Shown: one piece after another, positions 42,638 to 52,227 of the stretch
Layout of the letters: every line of letters begins with the position of its first letter
Numbering within the stretch: position 1 is the first letter of the stretch
Origin: Chitinophaga pendula
Lineage (GTDB): Bacteria > Bacteroidota > Bacteroidia > Chitinophagales > Chitinophagaceae
Direction of reading: 5' to 3'
NCBI RefSeq assembly: GCF_020386615.1
Contig: NZ_CP077769.1
Coordinates: forward strand, 1,178,001-1,242,000
DNA length: 64,000 nt
The notes under the pieces: generated by a model
Databases searched by the model: none
What the model saw: the letters and a program-made list of their open reading frames with translations, nothing else
Told to the model about the DNA's origin: nothing
Translations under genes and position numbers: made by a program

Positions 42638-43018
42638 CAGCTGTATCGCCTGTAGATAATCGTTAAACTCCCGGGTCAGCTTCTCCGCACTCTCTTGTAT
42701 AATAATAAAACGCACACCCAGCCGGTTCTGCTGCTCAGCGATCTTATGAAGGGAGAAACGATGCACATGTTCCGCTTGCTCCAGGGTATATAACTGCTCC
42801 CGGATCTCATGCCGCAACAGGATGATATGCTCGTCCATCTTCAAAAAGCGGGTCTGGAAATTCTCCAGCTCCTCCAACTGCCCTTCAGGCTGCCGTCCTC
42901 CCTTTAGCTGGTTGGCCAGCGTCGTCTTGGAATGAATGTTCTCGTCTTCCAGCTGCTTCAGCTGATGTTTCCAGGACACATTTTCCGCTATCAATTGTGT
43001 CAGTTTTCCGTTTGCCAT
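42629..43018 (-). CDS. Hypothetical coiled-coil protein
   Basis: Starting at the ATG at 43018 (a GTG 24 bp upstream is less likely) gives 129 aa. The protein is almost entirely helical and charged (LTQLIAENVSWKHQLKQLED, LRHEIREQLYTLEQAEHVHR), with no membrane segment. The 3' end overlaps the convergent REC-CRP gene by 9 bp. No family is recognised. Confidence 0.65.
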   Translation of the reverse strand: MANGKLTQLIAENVSWKHQLKQLEDENIHSKTTLANQLKGGRQPEGQLEELENFQTRFLKMDEHIILLRHEIREQLYTLEQAEHVHRFSLHKIAEQQNRLGVRFIIIQESAEKLTREFNDYLQAIQLLI

Positions 43019-43071
43019 CACTCGTAAATATTTTATCCTCACAAATTACGCCAGCCGTCAAAACGAGAGTA

Positions 43072-43105
43072 TGACAAGGATCAGCAGCCTCGTTGATCCT
43101 TGTCA
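43072..43105. promoter_or_regulatory. 12-bp inverted repeat upstream of divergent genes
   Basis: TGACAAGGATCA (43072-43083) and TGATCCTTGTCA (43094-43105) are perfect complements with a 10-bp spacer. A further TTGTCAGG lies near 43114. Because it precedes both divergent genes, it is more likely an operator or attenuator than a terminator. Confidence 0.45.
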
Positions 43106-43283
43106 GCCTACGCTCTTGTCAGGATTATATAACAAAAGTAACCCACCGGTCCTACTGGTAAAATGACGCACATCAGCAACAGGTATGAGTACTGTCAGGC
43201 GATCACCTAAGCCGGAAATACTGTCGCAACAGTGCAGTCCCCGCCATACATAAATAGCACTATGAACAATCTGTTTTAATACT

Positions 43284-43291
43284 TATATTTG
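43284..43291 (+). promoter_or_regulatory. Candidate -7 element of the GH81 gene
   Basis: TATATTTG matches TAnnTTTG, 160 bp before the ATG, with CTGTTTT about 18 bp upstream as a weak -33 element. It implies a long leader of about 150 nt. The rest of 43106-43451 holds no gene. Confidence 0.45.
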
Positions 43292-43451
43292 AATAGTGAT
43301 ACACCGCCTCCTTGCTCCGGGCATGTATCCCTCACAATAACCGGCCGTAAAACGGCAACATAACGTTACCTCCATTCCTCCCCGTTCAGATAGGGCACTA
43401 CCACCGTCCTGTTATCACAATTATATCACTATTAAAACCCCACGTTCAATT

Positions 43452-46400
43452 ATGAAAGGCCTATTCTCTTGGGTCATAGCCCTCGCTATGTGTCCCCTGT
43501 CCACGTACGCCCAGACTGCCGTAAAAGTAGGAGCCGGCAGCTACGCATCATTCCCTCCCGCATCGGAAAATATCGACTGGAACAACGACGGCCAGGGCGA
43601 TCTCTATCCCTTCGTCTTCAATAACCCCATCTACGTCGCAGAAAACAAAAAAGGAAAACCCATCCCCACCAACGATTGGTGGACAGACCTTATCATCGAA
43701 CGCTATGGCGGCCTGCTATGGGCATACCCCCTCGTAGCCGATCCCGAACCCGATGGCGCCAGGGTCTATTTCCCCAATAGCTTCGTCCCCGATGGATCCA
43801 ATATGGCTTATGGCGGATACATGAAGATAGGCGCCGCCGGATACACCCCCGATAAAGCCATCGCCAAAGATTGGTCCGACTGGGCCGTAGTAATGGGTAT
43901 GCCCGATAGCATACACAATAAGAATATCGACTATACCATCGCACATGGTATTCCCTTCATCTGGGCACAAAGTCAGGGTGTCAACCCCGAATTCTCCTTC
44001 GAAAAAGGTGCTTCCTACCTCACGGAAACAGGGGCCCCCGTACAGTTCCCCACCACCCGCTCTTTCGTAGTTCGCACCGACGGCAGATACCTGGGTATCC
44101 ACCTCGATGGTACCAGCAGGGCCGAAATACAGGGACAGCAATTCGTACAGATCGACCTCGGTAGCGTTCAACCCATCACCTCCGTACAACTCAACTGGGA
44201 AGCAGCCTTCGCCTCCGGTTATGCCATACAGGTATCGGCCAATAACACCTCCTGGAATACCGTCTTTGCTACCACCACCGGCGATGGTAACCTCGATAAC
44301 ATCTCCCTCAATACCTCCGGCAGATATGTACGGCTCCAACTCGCCGAAAGAGGTACCATCTTCGCCTACTCCCTCTGGGAAATGTCCGTACTCAACGGCA
44401 ATACCGTATTGTCTGTCAATAAACCCATACAGGTATCTTCTGTACAAGCCCCCTTCGCCGCCGCCAACGTCAATGATGGCAATACCGGCACTCGATGGGC
44501 TTCCGACGGCAGCCAGCAGGAAAGACTCGTACTCAATACCAATAATGGAAATACCTACTTTGTCATATCCGCACTTCCTGCCCCCCAACAGCTTACCACC
44601 TACGAAACATACGCATTCAACAGACCGGTCAACACACAGGTAACATACGACTACAACGCCGGCGCCGGGAAAGTATACGTCAACTGGAACGTGACAACCG
44701 CCAACCTCAAAGGGCAACCGGCCGGCCCTACTATCCAGGGATTCCTGCCGCATCTCTACCAGAATACCACCCATAGTGTGGCCTTCATGCCATATGATTA
44801 TGTATCCCCACGCGGTAAGCTCAGGACTGCAACAGGCAATAGCTTCGCATTCACCTACAACTTCAACGGCATACTGCCTAACTACACCGCTCCCTATCGT
44901 AACGCAGCAGATGCCAGTCCCTACAACGCGAACGCCATGTTCGACCTCCTGACTAAATTCTCTAAAAAACAAGGCTACGGCGGTGATACCTACTGGGGTG
45001 GAAAAGACCTGGTCAACTACGCCAAGTACACACTCATGGCCAAAGAACTCAACCACCAGTCCTACCAGGCCCTTAAAACCAAAACCCGCGAAGCCTTAGT
45101 CAACTGGCTGACCTATACACCAGGAGAACAAGAGAAGTTTTTCGCCCGCTATGACCGCTGGGGAGCTATCGTCGGCTTCAACGAATCCTATGGCTCCGCC
45201 CAGTTTACCGACAACCATTTCCACTATGGTTACCTCATACTGGCTTGTGCCCTTTATGGTATGACCGATCCCGATTTTGTTACCCAGTATAAAGACATGA
45301 TCAAACTGGTGGCAAAACAATATGCCAACTGGGATCGTAACGACAACTTCCTGCCTTTCTTCCGCACCTTCGATCCTTGGATCGGCCATAGCTACGCCGG
45401 AGGCACCAGCTCCTCCACCGGCAATAACCAGGAATCCACCTCCGAAGCCATGCAGTCCTGGATCGGTCTGTTCCTCTTCGGTGACCTCATCGACGACGAA
45501 GCCATCCGCGATGCCGGCGCCTTCGGCTACATCAGCGAAGCATACGCTACCCTCGAATACTGGTTCGACTGGAAAGAACGCAACCTCCCACCGGCATATG
45601 CCCACAACGTAGTAGGCATACTGTCCAATCAGGGCTTCGCATATGGTACCTACTTCAGCGCAAGCCCCGTACACATCCATGGTATCCAGTACCTGCCGGT
45701 AAACCCTGGTTTCAGATATCTGGCAATAGACAGCACCTGGGCCAAACGAGAATACAGCGACATGCTCCGCGAATCCGCCGCCATCGATGGCCATACTAGC
45801 GAACTGGATTTCGGCGACGACTGGGCACATGTTGCACTTGGTTTCCGCCAGCTCTTCGACCCGCGCTATGTGACCGCCTTCATGGCTGCCAACCTCCAGC
45901 TGCCACCGGCAAATCCTAAATACATCATGGATTACGAAGTGGCCGGCATGACCTACTACTACGCCCATGCTAACCAGAACTTGGGCGCCTTCTCCAATAA
46001 TTTCCGGACTAACTTCCCCTCCAGCAGCGTCTTCGAACGAAATGGCAACTTTAGCTATGCCGTGGCATACAACCCCACCGGCGCCGCTAAGACCTGTATC
46101 ATTTACAACGCAGCTGGCGCCCAGGTAGCTTCTTTCTCCGTACCTGCCCGCACCCTGTTAACCTATCCTACATTGCCCTCCTCCGGTCAGCAACCTACCG
46201 GCTGCTATGGAGTAAGCCCGGTAAAAGCATCTGCCACCTCCGGCAATCCCGATGCTGCCATCGATGGCAACGCTGGCTCCCGATGGGAAAGCCTGTTCAC
46301 CGATCCGCAATTACTTACCGTAGATCTGGGCGTACTCACCTCCGTCAACAAGATCACCTTGTCCTGGGAAGTAGCCAACGCCAAAAGCTACTACCTCCTC

Positions 46401-46880
46401 GGCAGCCGCGATAGCACACGCTGGGATACCATCGCCGTCCGTACAAATATGCCCACCGGCAATCGTACCGACCTCACAGATAACCTCAACGGCACCTGGC
46501 GCTATATCCGGATGCAGGGCGTCAGCCGTAATACCCCCTGGGGCTATTCTCTCTACGAACTGGAGATTTGTGGAAAAGCGGCCGCTAACACGGAAGCAAG
46601 AGAAATAATCGCCGCACCGGCAGAAGATAACCTGGAACGGAAATGGACACCGGAAAACAATACCGCCATCTATCCTAATCCCGCCAGGAACTGGATCAGG
46701 GTTAACACACCAAATCGTACAGTATACACCATCACCGACCTCAACGGCCGCCGGGTACAAGCCGGCCGACTCGAAGCAGGCGCCACCACCGTCGATATAT
46801 CCACACTCAAAGATGGCATATACCTTATCCGTACAGACAATGGTACCACGAAACTGATCGTCGCACCACACCAGCAATAA
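43452..46880 (+). CDS. Secreted GH81 endo-beta-1,3-glucanase with discoidin domains and T9SS tail
   Basis: This 1142-aa protein has a signal peptide (ending TYAQT). The GH81 N-terminal sandwich begins with KPIPTNDWWTDLI. The helical catalytic domain has Asp587 in FTDNHFHYGYLILA (acid) and Glu661/Glu665 in NQESTSEAMQSW (base region). A C-terminal F5/8-type-C domain spans about residues 915-1045, followed by a type A T9SS sorting domain (about 1070-1142, YPNPARNWIRV, GIYLIRT). A second discoidin-like block lies inside the sandwich domain at about 231-367, with its strands in permuted order. It would degrade laminarin-type or fungal-wall glucan at the cell surface. Confidence 0.92.
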   Translation: MKGLFSWVIALAMCPLSTYAQTAVKVGAGSYASFPPASENIDWNNDGQGDLYPFVFNNPIYVAENKKGKPIPTNDWWTDLIIERYGGLLWAYPLVADPEPDGARVYFPNSFVPDGSNMAYGGYMKIGAAGYTPDKAIAKDWSDWAVVMGMPDSIHNKNIDYTIAHGIPFIWAQSQGVNPEFSFEKGASYLTETGAPVQFPTTRSFVVRTDGRYLGIHLDGTSRAEIQGQQFVQIDLGSVQPITSVQLNWEAAFASGYAIQVSANNTSWNTVFATTTGDGNLDNISLNTSGRYVRLQLAERGTIFAYSLWEMSVLNGNTVLSVNKPIQVSSVQAPFAAANVNDGNTGTRWASDGSQQERLVLNTNNGNTYFVISALPAPQQLTTYETYAFNRPVNTQVTYDYNAGAGKVYVNWNVTTANLKGQPAGPTIQGFLPHLYQNTTHSVAFMPYDYVSPRGKLRTATGNSFAFTYNFNGILPNYTAPYRNAADASPYNANAMFDLLTKFSKKQGYGGDTYWGGKDLVNYAKYTLMAKELNHQSYQALKTKTREALVNWLTYTPGEQEKFFARYDRWGAIVGFNESYGSAQFTDNHFHYGYLILACALYGMTDPDFVTQYKDMIKLVAKQYANWDRNDNFLPFFRTFDPWIGHSYAGGTSSSTGNNQESTSEAMQSWIGLFLFGDLIDDEAIRDAGAFGYISEAYATLEYWFDWKERNLPPAYAHNVVGILSNQGFAYGTYFSASPVHIHGIQYLPVNPGFRYLAIDSTWAKREYSDMLRESAAIDGHTSELDFGDDWAHVALGFRQLFDPRYVTAFMAANLQLPPANPKYIMDYEVAGMTYYYAHANQNLGAFSNNFRTNFPSSSVFERNGNFSYAVAYNPTGAAKTCIIYNAAGAQVASFSVPARTLLTYPTLPSSGQQPTGCYGVSPVKASATSGNPDAAIDGNAGSRWESLFTDPQLLTVDLGVLTSVNKITLSWEVANAKSYYLLGSRDSTRWDTIAVRTNMPTGNRTDLTDNLNGTWRYIRMQGVSRNTPWGYSLYELEICGKAAANTEAREIIAAPAEDNLERKWTPENNTAIYPNPARNWIRVNTPNRTVYTITDLNGRRVQAGRLEAGATTVDISTLKDGIYLIRTDNGTTKLIVAPHQQ

Positions 46881-46888
46881 CCCCTTCC

Positions 46889-46915
46889 CAGGCTCCCGGA
46901 CATTCCGGGAGCCTG
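46889..46915 (+). terminator. Intrinsic terminator of the GH81 gene
   Basis: CAGGCTCCCGG and CCGGGAGCCTG form an 11-bp perfect stem around ACATT, followed by CTCCTTTTT, 8 bp after the stop codon. Confidence 0.85.
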
Positions 46916-46972
46916 CTCCTTTTTATGCGTATATATCATTAGCTTTGGTACCGGCTATGTAAATGAAGCTCC

Positions 46973-47920
46973 ATGTCACAGACTAACGGACATACAGGAA
47001 AAGTATTGCTGTTCAACCACCTGGTAGATCAGTATCACTATATGGGACTTCCCGTCGATATCATCGACGAAAAGAATGCTTTTACCATTCACAACATCGC
47101 CGACGTACACCACAAACTGCCCTATCGCTCCGAAGTATACCGCGTCAACTTCTACTCTTTCGTATTCGTAAAAAATGGACAGGGGAGATACACCGCCGAC
47201 GATAAACAATTCAATACCACACCCGGTACTATCTATTTTACCAACCCGGGCCATTTCAAATCCTTCGAATGGAAAACGCTGAAAGAAGTCTACCTGGTCA
47301 CCCTTAATGAAGCATTCCTCAAAGAGAACGTGCACCCAAACATCTTCCGCGAATTCCCCTTCCTGCTGGCAGAAACCGTACCCCCACGCACATTGCCGCT
47401 CGAAGCATTTGCAGAGTTCGAAGAGCTGTACCTGCAGATAGAAAAAGCCTACCACTCTTCCTCTCCCTACAAATACCGCATCATCGGCAGCCTGTTTGTA
47501 GTAATACTGCTAAGGATCAAAGAATACTTCTGGGAAGATTATAACCCGATCTATGAAGGGAACAGAAGCTCCCAGATCGTCAAACAATTCAAACGAAATC
47601 TGGAAGAACACTACCGCGACCTCGTTGCCGGCAAAGTAGATAAACCTTATCGTGCACAGGACTATGCTAGGTTACAACATCTGCATCCGACCTACCTCAG
47701 CAATGTCATAAAAAGCAAAACAGGCAAACCCATCGCCACCTGGATCAGCGAAAAAACAGTGGTCGAAGCCAGCGCCTTACTACAACACGCCGCATTGTCC
47801 GTCAAGGAGATAGCCGACCGCCTCGGCTTCACCGAAGCGGCTCACTTCAGTAACTATTATAAGAAATATACCGGCTTCACCCCACTGGCCTATCGCAAAC
47901 AACAAAAGACCGAACCTTAA
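46973..47920 (+). CDS. AraC-family transcriptional regulator
   Basis: This 315-aa protein has an N-terminal cupin-like sensor (about 20-190, FVFVKNGQGRYTADDKQF) and a C-terminal double HTH (about 210-310, LHPTYLSNVIKSKTGKPIAT and VKEIADRLGFTEAAHFSNYY). A TAGCTTTG element at 46940-46947 fits a promoter 25 bp before the ATG. It lies 93 bp upstream of an SDR gene in the same direction; in Bacteroidota this pairing usually means the SDR is its target. Confidence 0.9.
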   Translation: MSQTNGHTGKVLLFNHLVDQYHYMGLPVDIIDEKNAFTIHNIADVHHKLPYRSEVYRVNFYSFVFVKNGQGRYTADDKQFNTTPGTIYFTNPGHFKSFEWKTLKEVYLVTLNEAFLKENVHPNIFREFPFLLAETVPPRTLPLEAFAEFEELYLQIEKAYHSSSPYKYRIIGSLFVVILLRIKEYFWEDYNPIYEGNRSSQIVKQFKRNLEEHYRDLVAGKVDKPYRAQDYARLQHLHPTYLSNVIKSKTGKPIATWISEKTVVEASALLQHAALSVKEIADRLGFTEAAHFSNYYKKYTGFTPLAYRKQQKTEP

Positions 47921-48013
47921 ATATTTGTAATTAATACTGTAATAAACGTACTTTTTTGCGACGCCTTCATGCCACCTTTGTATTGTCATTAAACACACAA
48001 AAACAAATGTAGT

Positions 48014-48754
48014 ATGAGCAACTTAAATGGAAAAGTGATTATCGTAACCGGCTCCTCAAGAGGTATCGGTGCCACCATCGCCACCCAACTAGCCGCCGCT
48101 GGTGCCAACGTGATCGTAAACTATGCCGGCGGACAGGCAGCTGCAGAACAGGTAGTAGCAGACATCACCGCCGCCGGAGGCAACGCCATTGCCGTACAAG
48201 CCGATGTCAGCAAACCCACCGATGCCGAAAAATTATTCGACGCCGCTATTGATAAATATGGCAAAGTAGATGTCCTCCTCAACAACGCAGGTATCATGAT
48301 CATCAAACCGCTAAAAGATACTACCGATGAAGACTTCGATCGCCAGTTCGCGATCAATGTAAAAGGCACCTTCAATACCTTACGCATAGCAGCTACCCGC
48401 CTGGCAGATAATGGTACCATTATCAACTTCGCGACCTCTGTCAGCCGCCTCATGGTGCCAGGATATGCCACCTATGGCGCCACCAAAGCAGCGGTAGAAC
48501 AATTCACCCGCGTATTCGCTAAAGAACTGGGGCCCAGAGGTATCAATGTCAATACCGTTTCTCCTGGCCCGACCAACACAGAACTATTCACCAATGGTAA
48601 ATCCGAAGAAACCATCCAGCGCCTCGCCGCTCAATCTGCCTTTAATCGTATAGGCGATCCAGATGATATCGCCAAAGTAGTGACCTTCCTCGTCAGCGAT
48701 GATGCTAAATGGATCAGTGGCCAGAATATCGGCGTCAATGGTGCTATGGCATAA
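48014..48754 (+). CDS. Short-chain dehydrogenase/reductase (3-oxoacyl-ACP reductase-like)
   Basis: This 246-aa classical SDR has the cofactor motif TGSSRGIGATIA, NNAGI, a catalytic Ser in FATSVSRL, and the Y-x3-K pair in GYATYGATKAAVEQ. It ends with the WISGQNIGVNGA tail. It uses NAD(P)H to reduce a ketone; the substrate is unknown. It follows an AraC regulator, typical of inducible SDRs rather than of the fatty-acid enzyme. A truncated second SDR follows. Confidence 0.93.
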   Translation: MSNLNGKVIIVTGSSRGIGATIATQLAAAGANVIVNYAGGQAAAEQVVADITAAGGNAIAVQADVSKPTDAEKLFDAAIDKYGKVDVLLNNAGIMIIKPLKDTTDEDFDRQFAINVKGTFNTLRIAATRLADNGTIINFATSVSRLMVPGYATYGATKAAVEQFTRVFAKELGPRGINVNTVSPGPTNTELFTNGKSEETIQRLAAQSAFNRIGDPDDIAKVVTFLVSDDAKWISGQNIGVNGAMA

Positions 48755-48791
48755 TGCCTGGCCCCTCTTTCCCCTCATAAAATATATATAC

Positions 48792-49052
48792 ATGATGGAT
48801 GTCCTGGCTAAAGAGATCGGTCATAGAGGCGTTACCGTTAACACTATCATTCCGTTCGCCGTCGATCACGCCGGTATATTTACTGACCCCGACGCCTATC
48901 CGGAACTACGCAACCAACTACTCGATAGCTGCCCCATGGGCCGCCTCGCAGAAGTAGAAGACGTTCCCAATATAGCTGAATTCTTCGCCAGCGACCTGTC
49001 CTCTTTCGTGTCTGGACAACATCAGCTCGTCAATGGCGCGGCCACCAATTAA
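48792..49052 (+). pseudogene. C-terminal fragment of a second SDR
   Basis: The 87-codon frame from the ATG at 48792 reads MDVLAKEIGHRGVTVNTIIP and ends FVSGQHQLVNGAATN. It corresponds to the SDR region after the Y-x3-K active site. The Rossmann core and catalytic residues are missing, so it cannot be an active dehydrogenase. Probably the remainder of a tandem SDR gene whose 5' part was deleted. Confidence 0.75.
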
Positions 49053-49296
49053 TGATTACATAATATTCAGGAAACAAAGCACCACAGCGGACGCCACCGT
49101 GCGCCCGCTGTAGTATAACAGTAGACTGCCGTCATTGGCATAATGACACTAACGATAAATAATCGTATTTTTACCTTTCACAATGGGGACGACTGTACTC
49201 CCCGGGTTAGCCTGAAGTAGCAACTGTTCATATGTTGATACATGAATGTTTGCTTATAGAAGAAAGTGTTTGATGCCTTATTGATACATAATCGTT

Positions 49297-50136
49297 ATGT
49301 CTACCGTTAGAATGAAAAAGTATAATCCTCATCCCGCGTTGAGGGAATACATCTCTTATGTCACTATCTACCGTCCCGATTTTACCGCCGGGGCACTCTC
49401 GAATATTTATAGGTTCGTTCCCACTCATCAGCGATATATGATGTTTTACCTCGACGATCCCATCAAAATATTAAGAGAATCACAGGGCAATACCTACGAT
49501 ACCAGACCTACCAGCGTCAGCGTTGGCCCACTGGATAAGTCCGTAACACTTGACATGGGTAGCAAACACCTCGCTATAGGCGTAGCATTCACTCCCAGCG
49601 GTATGTTCCGTCTCTTCAATATCCCACTCCCCGAAATGTACGACCTCGACGTCGATACCACCCTGATACTGGGTAATGAAATTGAAGAACTCAATAACCG
49701 CCTCCGCGATTCCATGGAAGACTGGGACAACATGTTCCTCATCCTCCAACAATATCTCCTTCGTAAACTTGATCGCCTCAAACCTTGCCTGCCCATCGAT
49801 ATGGCGATCGCCGAACTGGTAGATACCGGCGGTAATGCCGCTATCGATCATATCGCCAACCTGTCCTGTCTGAGCAATCGCCAGTTCGAACGCAAATGCC
49901 TGGAAAGACTAGGCATGCCACCCAAACAATACGCCCGGCTCGTCCGCTTCGGCAGAGCCTATAAACTAAAAGAGTTTCATCCGGAACTCACCTGGACCGC
50001 CATCGCACACCGAAGCGGATACTATGATCAGATGCACTTCATCCGCGACTTCAAAAAATTCGCCGGTATCACACCTTCATTCATCCATGAAGAAGAACTC
50101 ATGAACACCATCCGCCTTCACCGGCTCATAGAATAA
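49297..50136 (+). CDS. AraC-family transcriptional regulator with DUF6597-like sensor
   Basis: This 279-aa protein has the N-terminal sensor typical of DUF6597 AraC proteins (HPALREYISYVTIYRPDF, VGPLDKSVTLDMGSKHLAIG, VAFTPSGMFRLFN). The C-terminal HTH (about 180-275) has LSCLSNRQFERKCLERLGMP, PKQYARLVRFGRA and the second helix AIAHRSGYYDQMHFIRDFKK. It is a monocistronic regulator with unknown target, followed by a possible small RNA. Confidence 0.88.
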   Translation: MSTVRMKKYNPHPALREYISYVTIYRPDFTAGALSNIYRFVPTHQRYMMFYLDDPIKILRESQGNTYDTRPTSVSVGPLDKSVTLDMGSKHLAIGVAFTPSGMFRLFNIPLPEMYDLDVDTTLILGNEIEELNNRLRDSMEDWDNMFLILQQYLLRKLDRLKPCLPIDMAIAELVDTGGNAAIDHIANLSCLSNRQFERKCLERLGMPPKQYARLVRFGRAYKLKEFHPELTWTAIAHRSGYYDQMHFIRDFKKFAGITPSFIHEEELMNTIRLHRLIE

Positions 50137-50204
50137 CAACCCTTTTCTAAAAATGTCGTTTTTGTACTATTCGACAGAAATACACTAACATATTTTTGTA
50201 ACAA

Positions 50205-50448
50205 CGAATCAATTGAACCATCGCAAGATGCAATCTGTCGGGCAGCGACTAGCATTCGTATGCCACTTAGAAACTCTTTGACACCTCTATAGATATGGAG
50301 GAAAAAACTGGTCCAACCCTGTTGCCAGCTTCTAATTGACACAAATACAGGGACAACGGGTGCAAATAATTTGCATTCATCCAATTGCTCTTAGTCTGTT
50401 TATCCATTTAGCCTCTCAGCAAGTGTCTGCGGACACTTGCTGATTTTT
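50205..50448 (+). ncRNA. Candidate structured small RNA with strong terminator
   Basis: After a TAnnTTTG-like TATTTTTG (50191-50198) the next ~240 nt have no ORF but several helices. CCTCTAT/ATGGAGG has an AGAT loop (50284-50301); CCCTGT/ACAGGG is at 50317-50352; the palindrome TGCAAAT-A-ATTTGCA is at 50361-50375. A classic terminator ends it at 50448. Nothing on the plus strand follows, so the terminator must serve either this RNA or a long 3' UTR of the AraC gene. Confidence 0.4.
50417..50448 (+). terminator. Strong intrinsic terminator
   Basis: CAGCAAGTGTC and GACACTTGCTG form an 11-bp perfect stem around TGCG, followed by ATTTTTT. It is 280 bp beyond the AraC stop codon, which argues for a separate transcript before it. 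Confidence 0.85.
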
Positions 50449-50562
50449 TGTACTGACCTTCTTTGGGGAAGAACAATCAATAGGGTGTATCACGGACAGG
50501 TAACCTTTCTTTCCGCCTATAGCTCATCGAAGCACCTGCATCGGTGAGCTTTTTACAATGCC

Positions 50563-51141
50563 CTACAGCAGCCCGTGCAAACACACATATTGCAACAATA
50601 ATATCGTCTTACCATCCCGTATCTCCCCATTTTCCACCATCGCCATCGCTCGCACAATAGGTAGCTCTAACACCGTAATCTCCTCCTGCTCATGTGCCAA
50701 CCCACCACCTCCGTGTACCTGCATATCATCCGTATACGCCGCCACAAAAAAATACAATAACTCCGTTACCGATCCCGGCGACATATACGCCTCAAATACC
50801 TTCCGCACCTCCCGCACCTGGTAACCCGTTTCCTCCTCCGCCTCCCGCCGGATACAATCCTCCGGACTATCCTTATCCAACAACCCCGCACAGGCTTCTA
50901 TCAACATACCCCCCTCATTACCGTTGATAAATGTCGGCAGCCGGAACTGCTGCGTCAATACCACCGTACCCCGCTCCTCGTTGTACAATAATATCACCGC
51001 CCCATTCCCCCGGTCATACGCTTCCCGCACCTGTGTCTCCCAATGCCCGCTCTTCTTCCGGTAGTCATAAGTGATCTTCTTCAATACATACCAATTGTCT
51101 GATAATATCTCTGTCGACTTGATAAGAACATTCATTTCCAT
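50563..51141 (-). CDS. nudK: GDP-mannose pyrophosphatase NudK-like Nudix hydrolase
   Basis: The ATG at 51141 gives 192 aa (or 190 from 51135), the length of E. coli NudK (191 aa). Similarity runs throughout: [60 protein letters not shown], the Nudix box around [21 protein letters not shown], and [16 protein letters not shown] at the end. NudK hydrolyses GDP-mannose to GMP and mannose-1-phosphate. It is divergent from a DeoR regulator, with 53 bp between starts. Confidence 0.92.
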   Translation of the reverse strand: MEMNVLIKSTEILSDNWYVLKKITYDYRKKSGHWETQVREAYDRGNGAVILLYNEERGTVVLTQQFRLPTFINGNEGGMLIEACAGLLDKDSPEDCIRREAEEETGYQVREVRKVFEAYMSPGSVTELLYFFVAAYTDDMQVHGGGGLAHEQEEITVLELPIVRAMAMVENGEIRDGKTILLLQYVCLHGLL

Positions 51142-51194
51142 AATAATGATTATATTTGATCGTTTTTGATTGTTTTGATCAAATGTAAAGAAAA

Positions 51195-51953
51195 ATGGCT
51201 TACCCGGATAGAAAACTGAAAATATTACAGGCACTCGCAGATCATACCCACCTCGAAGTACAGGAGCTCTCCGCACTACTCGACATATCACCCGTCACCA
51301 TTCGCCGCGACCTGCAACAAATGGCAGAAGAAGGACTACTTCTTCGTACGCATGGTGGCGCAATGAAACACGATCAGCATATCGCCTTCACCGCCTTCGC
51401 AGATAAAAGCAAAGTCGCCGCCGCCGCCAAAGAAGAGATTGGTAAATTGGCAGCCACACACGTACAGGAAGGAGATACCATATTCCTGGATTGCGGTAGC
51501 ACCGTATTCGCCATGTGCGAACACCTGAAAAAAATTAAAAACCTGCGCATCATCACCAACTCCCTCCCCGTAATGGCCGCTTTCATGGATACTCCCCAGA
51601 TAATGATTAACCTGGCAGGAGGGGAGCTGGACCGCGATCGTCGTGCCATCCACGGTCAGCAAGCAATACAACATATCAACAGCTATCACGCACAAAAAGC
51701 CTTCATCGGCACTGATGGCCTCTCCATAGCCAAAGGACTCTCCGCCAACAGCGAAAAAGAAGCCTCCATGAGCAAAGCCATGGCCGTTAACGCCGATCAG
51801 GTATTCCTCCTCTGCGATGCCTCCAAAATCGGTAAAGACAGCTACTTTGCATTTGCACCGCTGCACCTTATCCATCACCTCATCAGCGATGCCTCCCTCT
51901 CCACACAACAACGTAAGATCCTGCGATCCGGAAAAGTCAACATATTATCCTGA
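51195..51953 (+). CDS. DeoR-family transcriptional regulator
   Basis: This 252-aa protein has the DeoR HTH (residues 6-60, [20 protein letters not shown], then [11 protein letters not shown]) and the sugar-phosphate-sensing C-terminal domain ([47 protein letters not shown]). It would repress until a phosphorylated sugar binds. It shares a 53-bp intergenic region with the divergent nudK, a plausible target. No sugar kinase is adjacent. Confidence 0.9.
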   Translation: MAYPDRKLKILQALADHTHLEVQELSALLDISPVTIRRDLQQMAEEGLLLRTHGGAMKHDQHIAFTAFADKSKVAAAAKEEIGKLAATHVQEGDTIFLDCGSTVFAMCEHLKKIKNLRIITNSLPVMAAFMDTPQIMINLAGGELDRDRRAIHGQQAIQHINSYHAQKAFIGTDGLSIAKGLSANSEKEASMSKAMAVNADQVFLLCDASKIGKDSYFAFAPLHLIHHLISDASLSTQQRKILRSGKVNILS

Positions 51954-52227
51954 TAATGGCATACTGAAATAATATTGCCTACCTGTTACATCTTCCATCT
52001 TCGCCTACATGCTGGTGCGACACCATGGGCTTTAATCCTCACACAAGCCAGCAGACAAAGGCCACCGGATAGTGCTCCATACCGCCGGTAGCTCTCGTTT
52101 TTATCACCGCGCCCACTCAATAACTACCCCATATTTCATAGGCATCAACTATCTTCGCTGTCAGCAACCGGTCAGATATTCCTGCAACATGCAGAAAAGG
52201 CCACATACCGAAGGAGAACAGTCTATT
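51954..52227. other. Intergenic region before the histidine kinases
   Basis: The kinase frame is open back to 52072, but the extension has no homology-like content or signal peptide. An AAGGAGAACA sequence at 52210-52219 is a possible ribosome-binding site for the ATG at 52228. Confidence 0.4.

Noticed and set aside
43716..45056. 446-aa minus-strand ORF inside the GH81 gene
   Set aside because: The plus strand carries clear catalytic motifs; the antisense frame is low-complexity and has no family features.
50118..50384. 88-aa minus-strand ORF
   Set aside because: No recognisable motif; the region is better explained as structured non-coding sequence.
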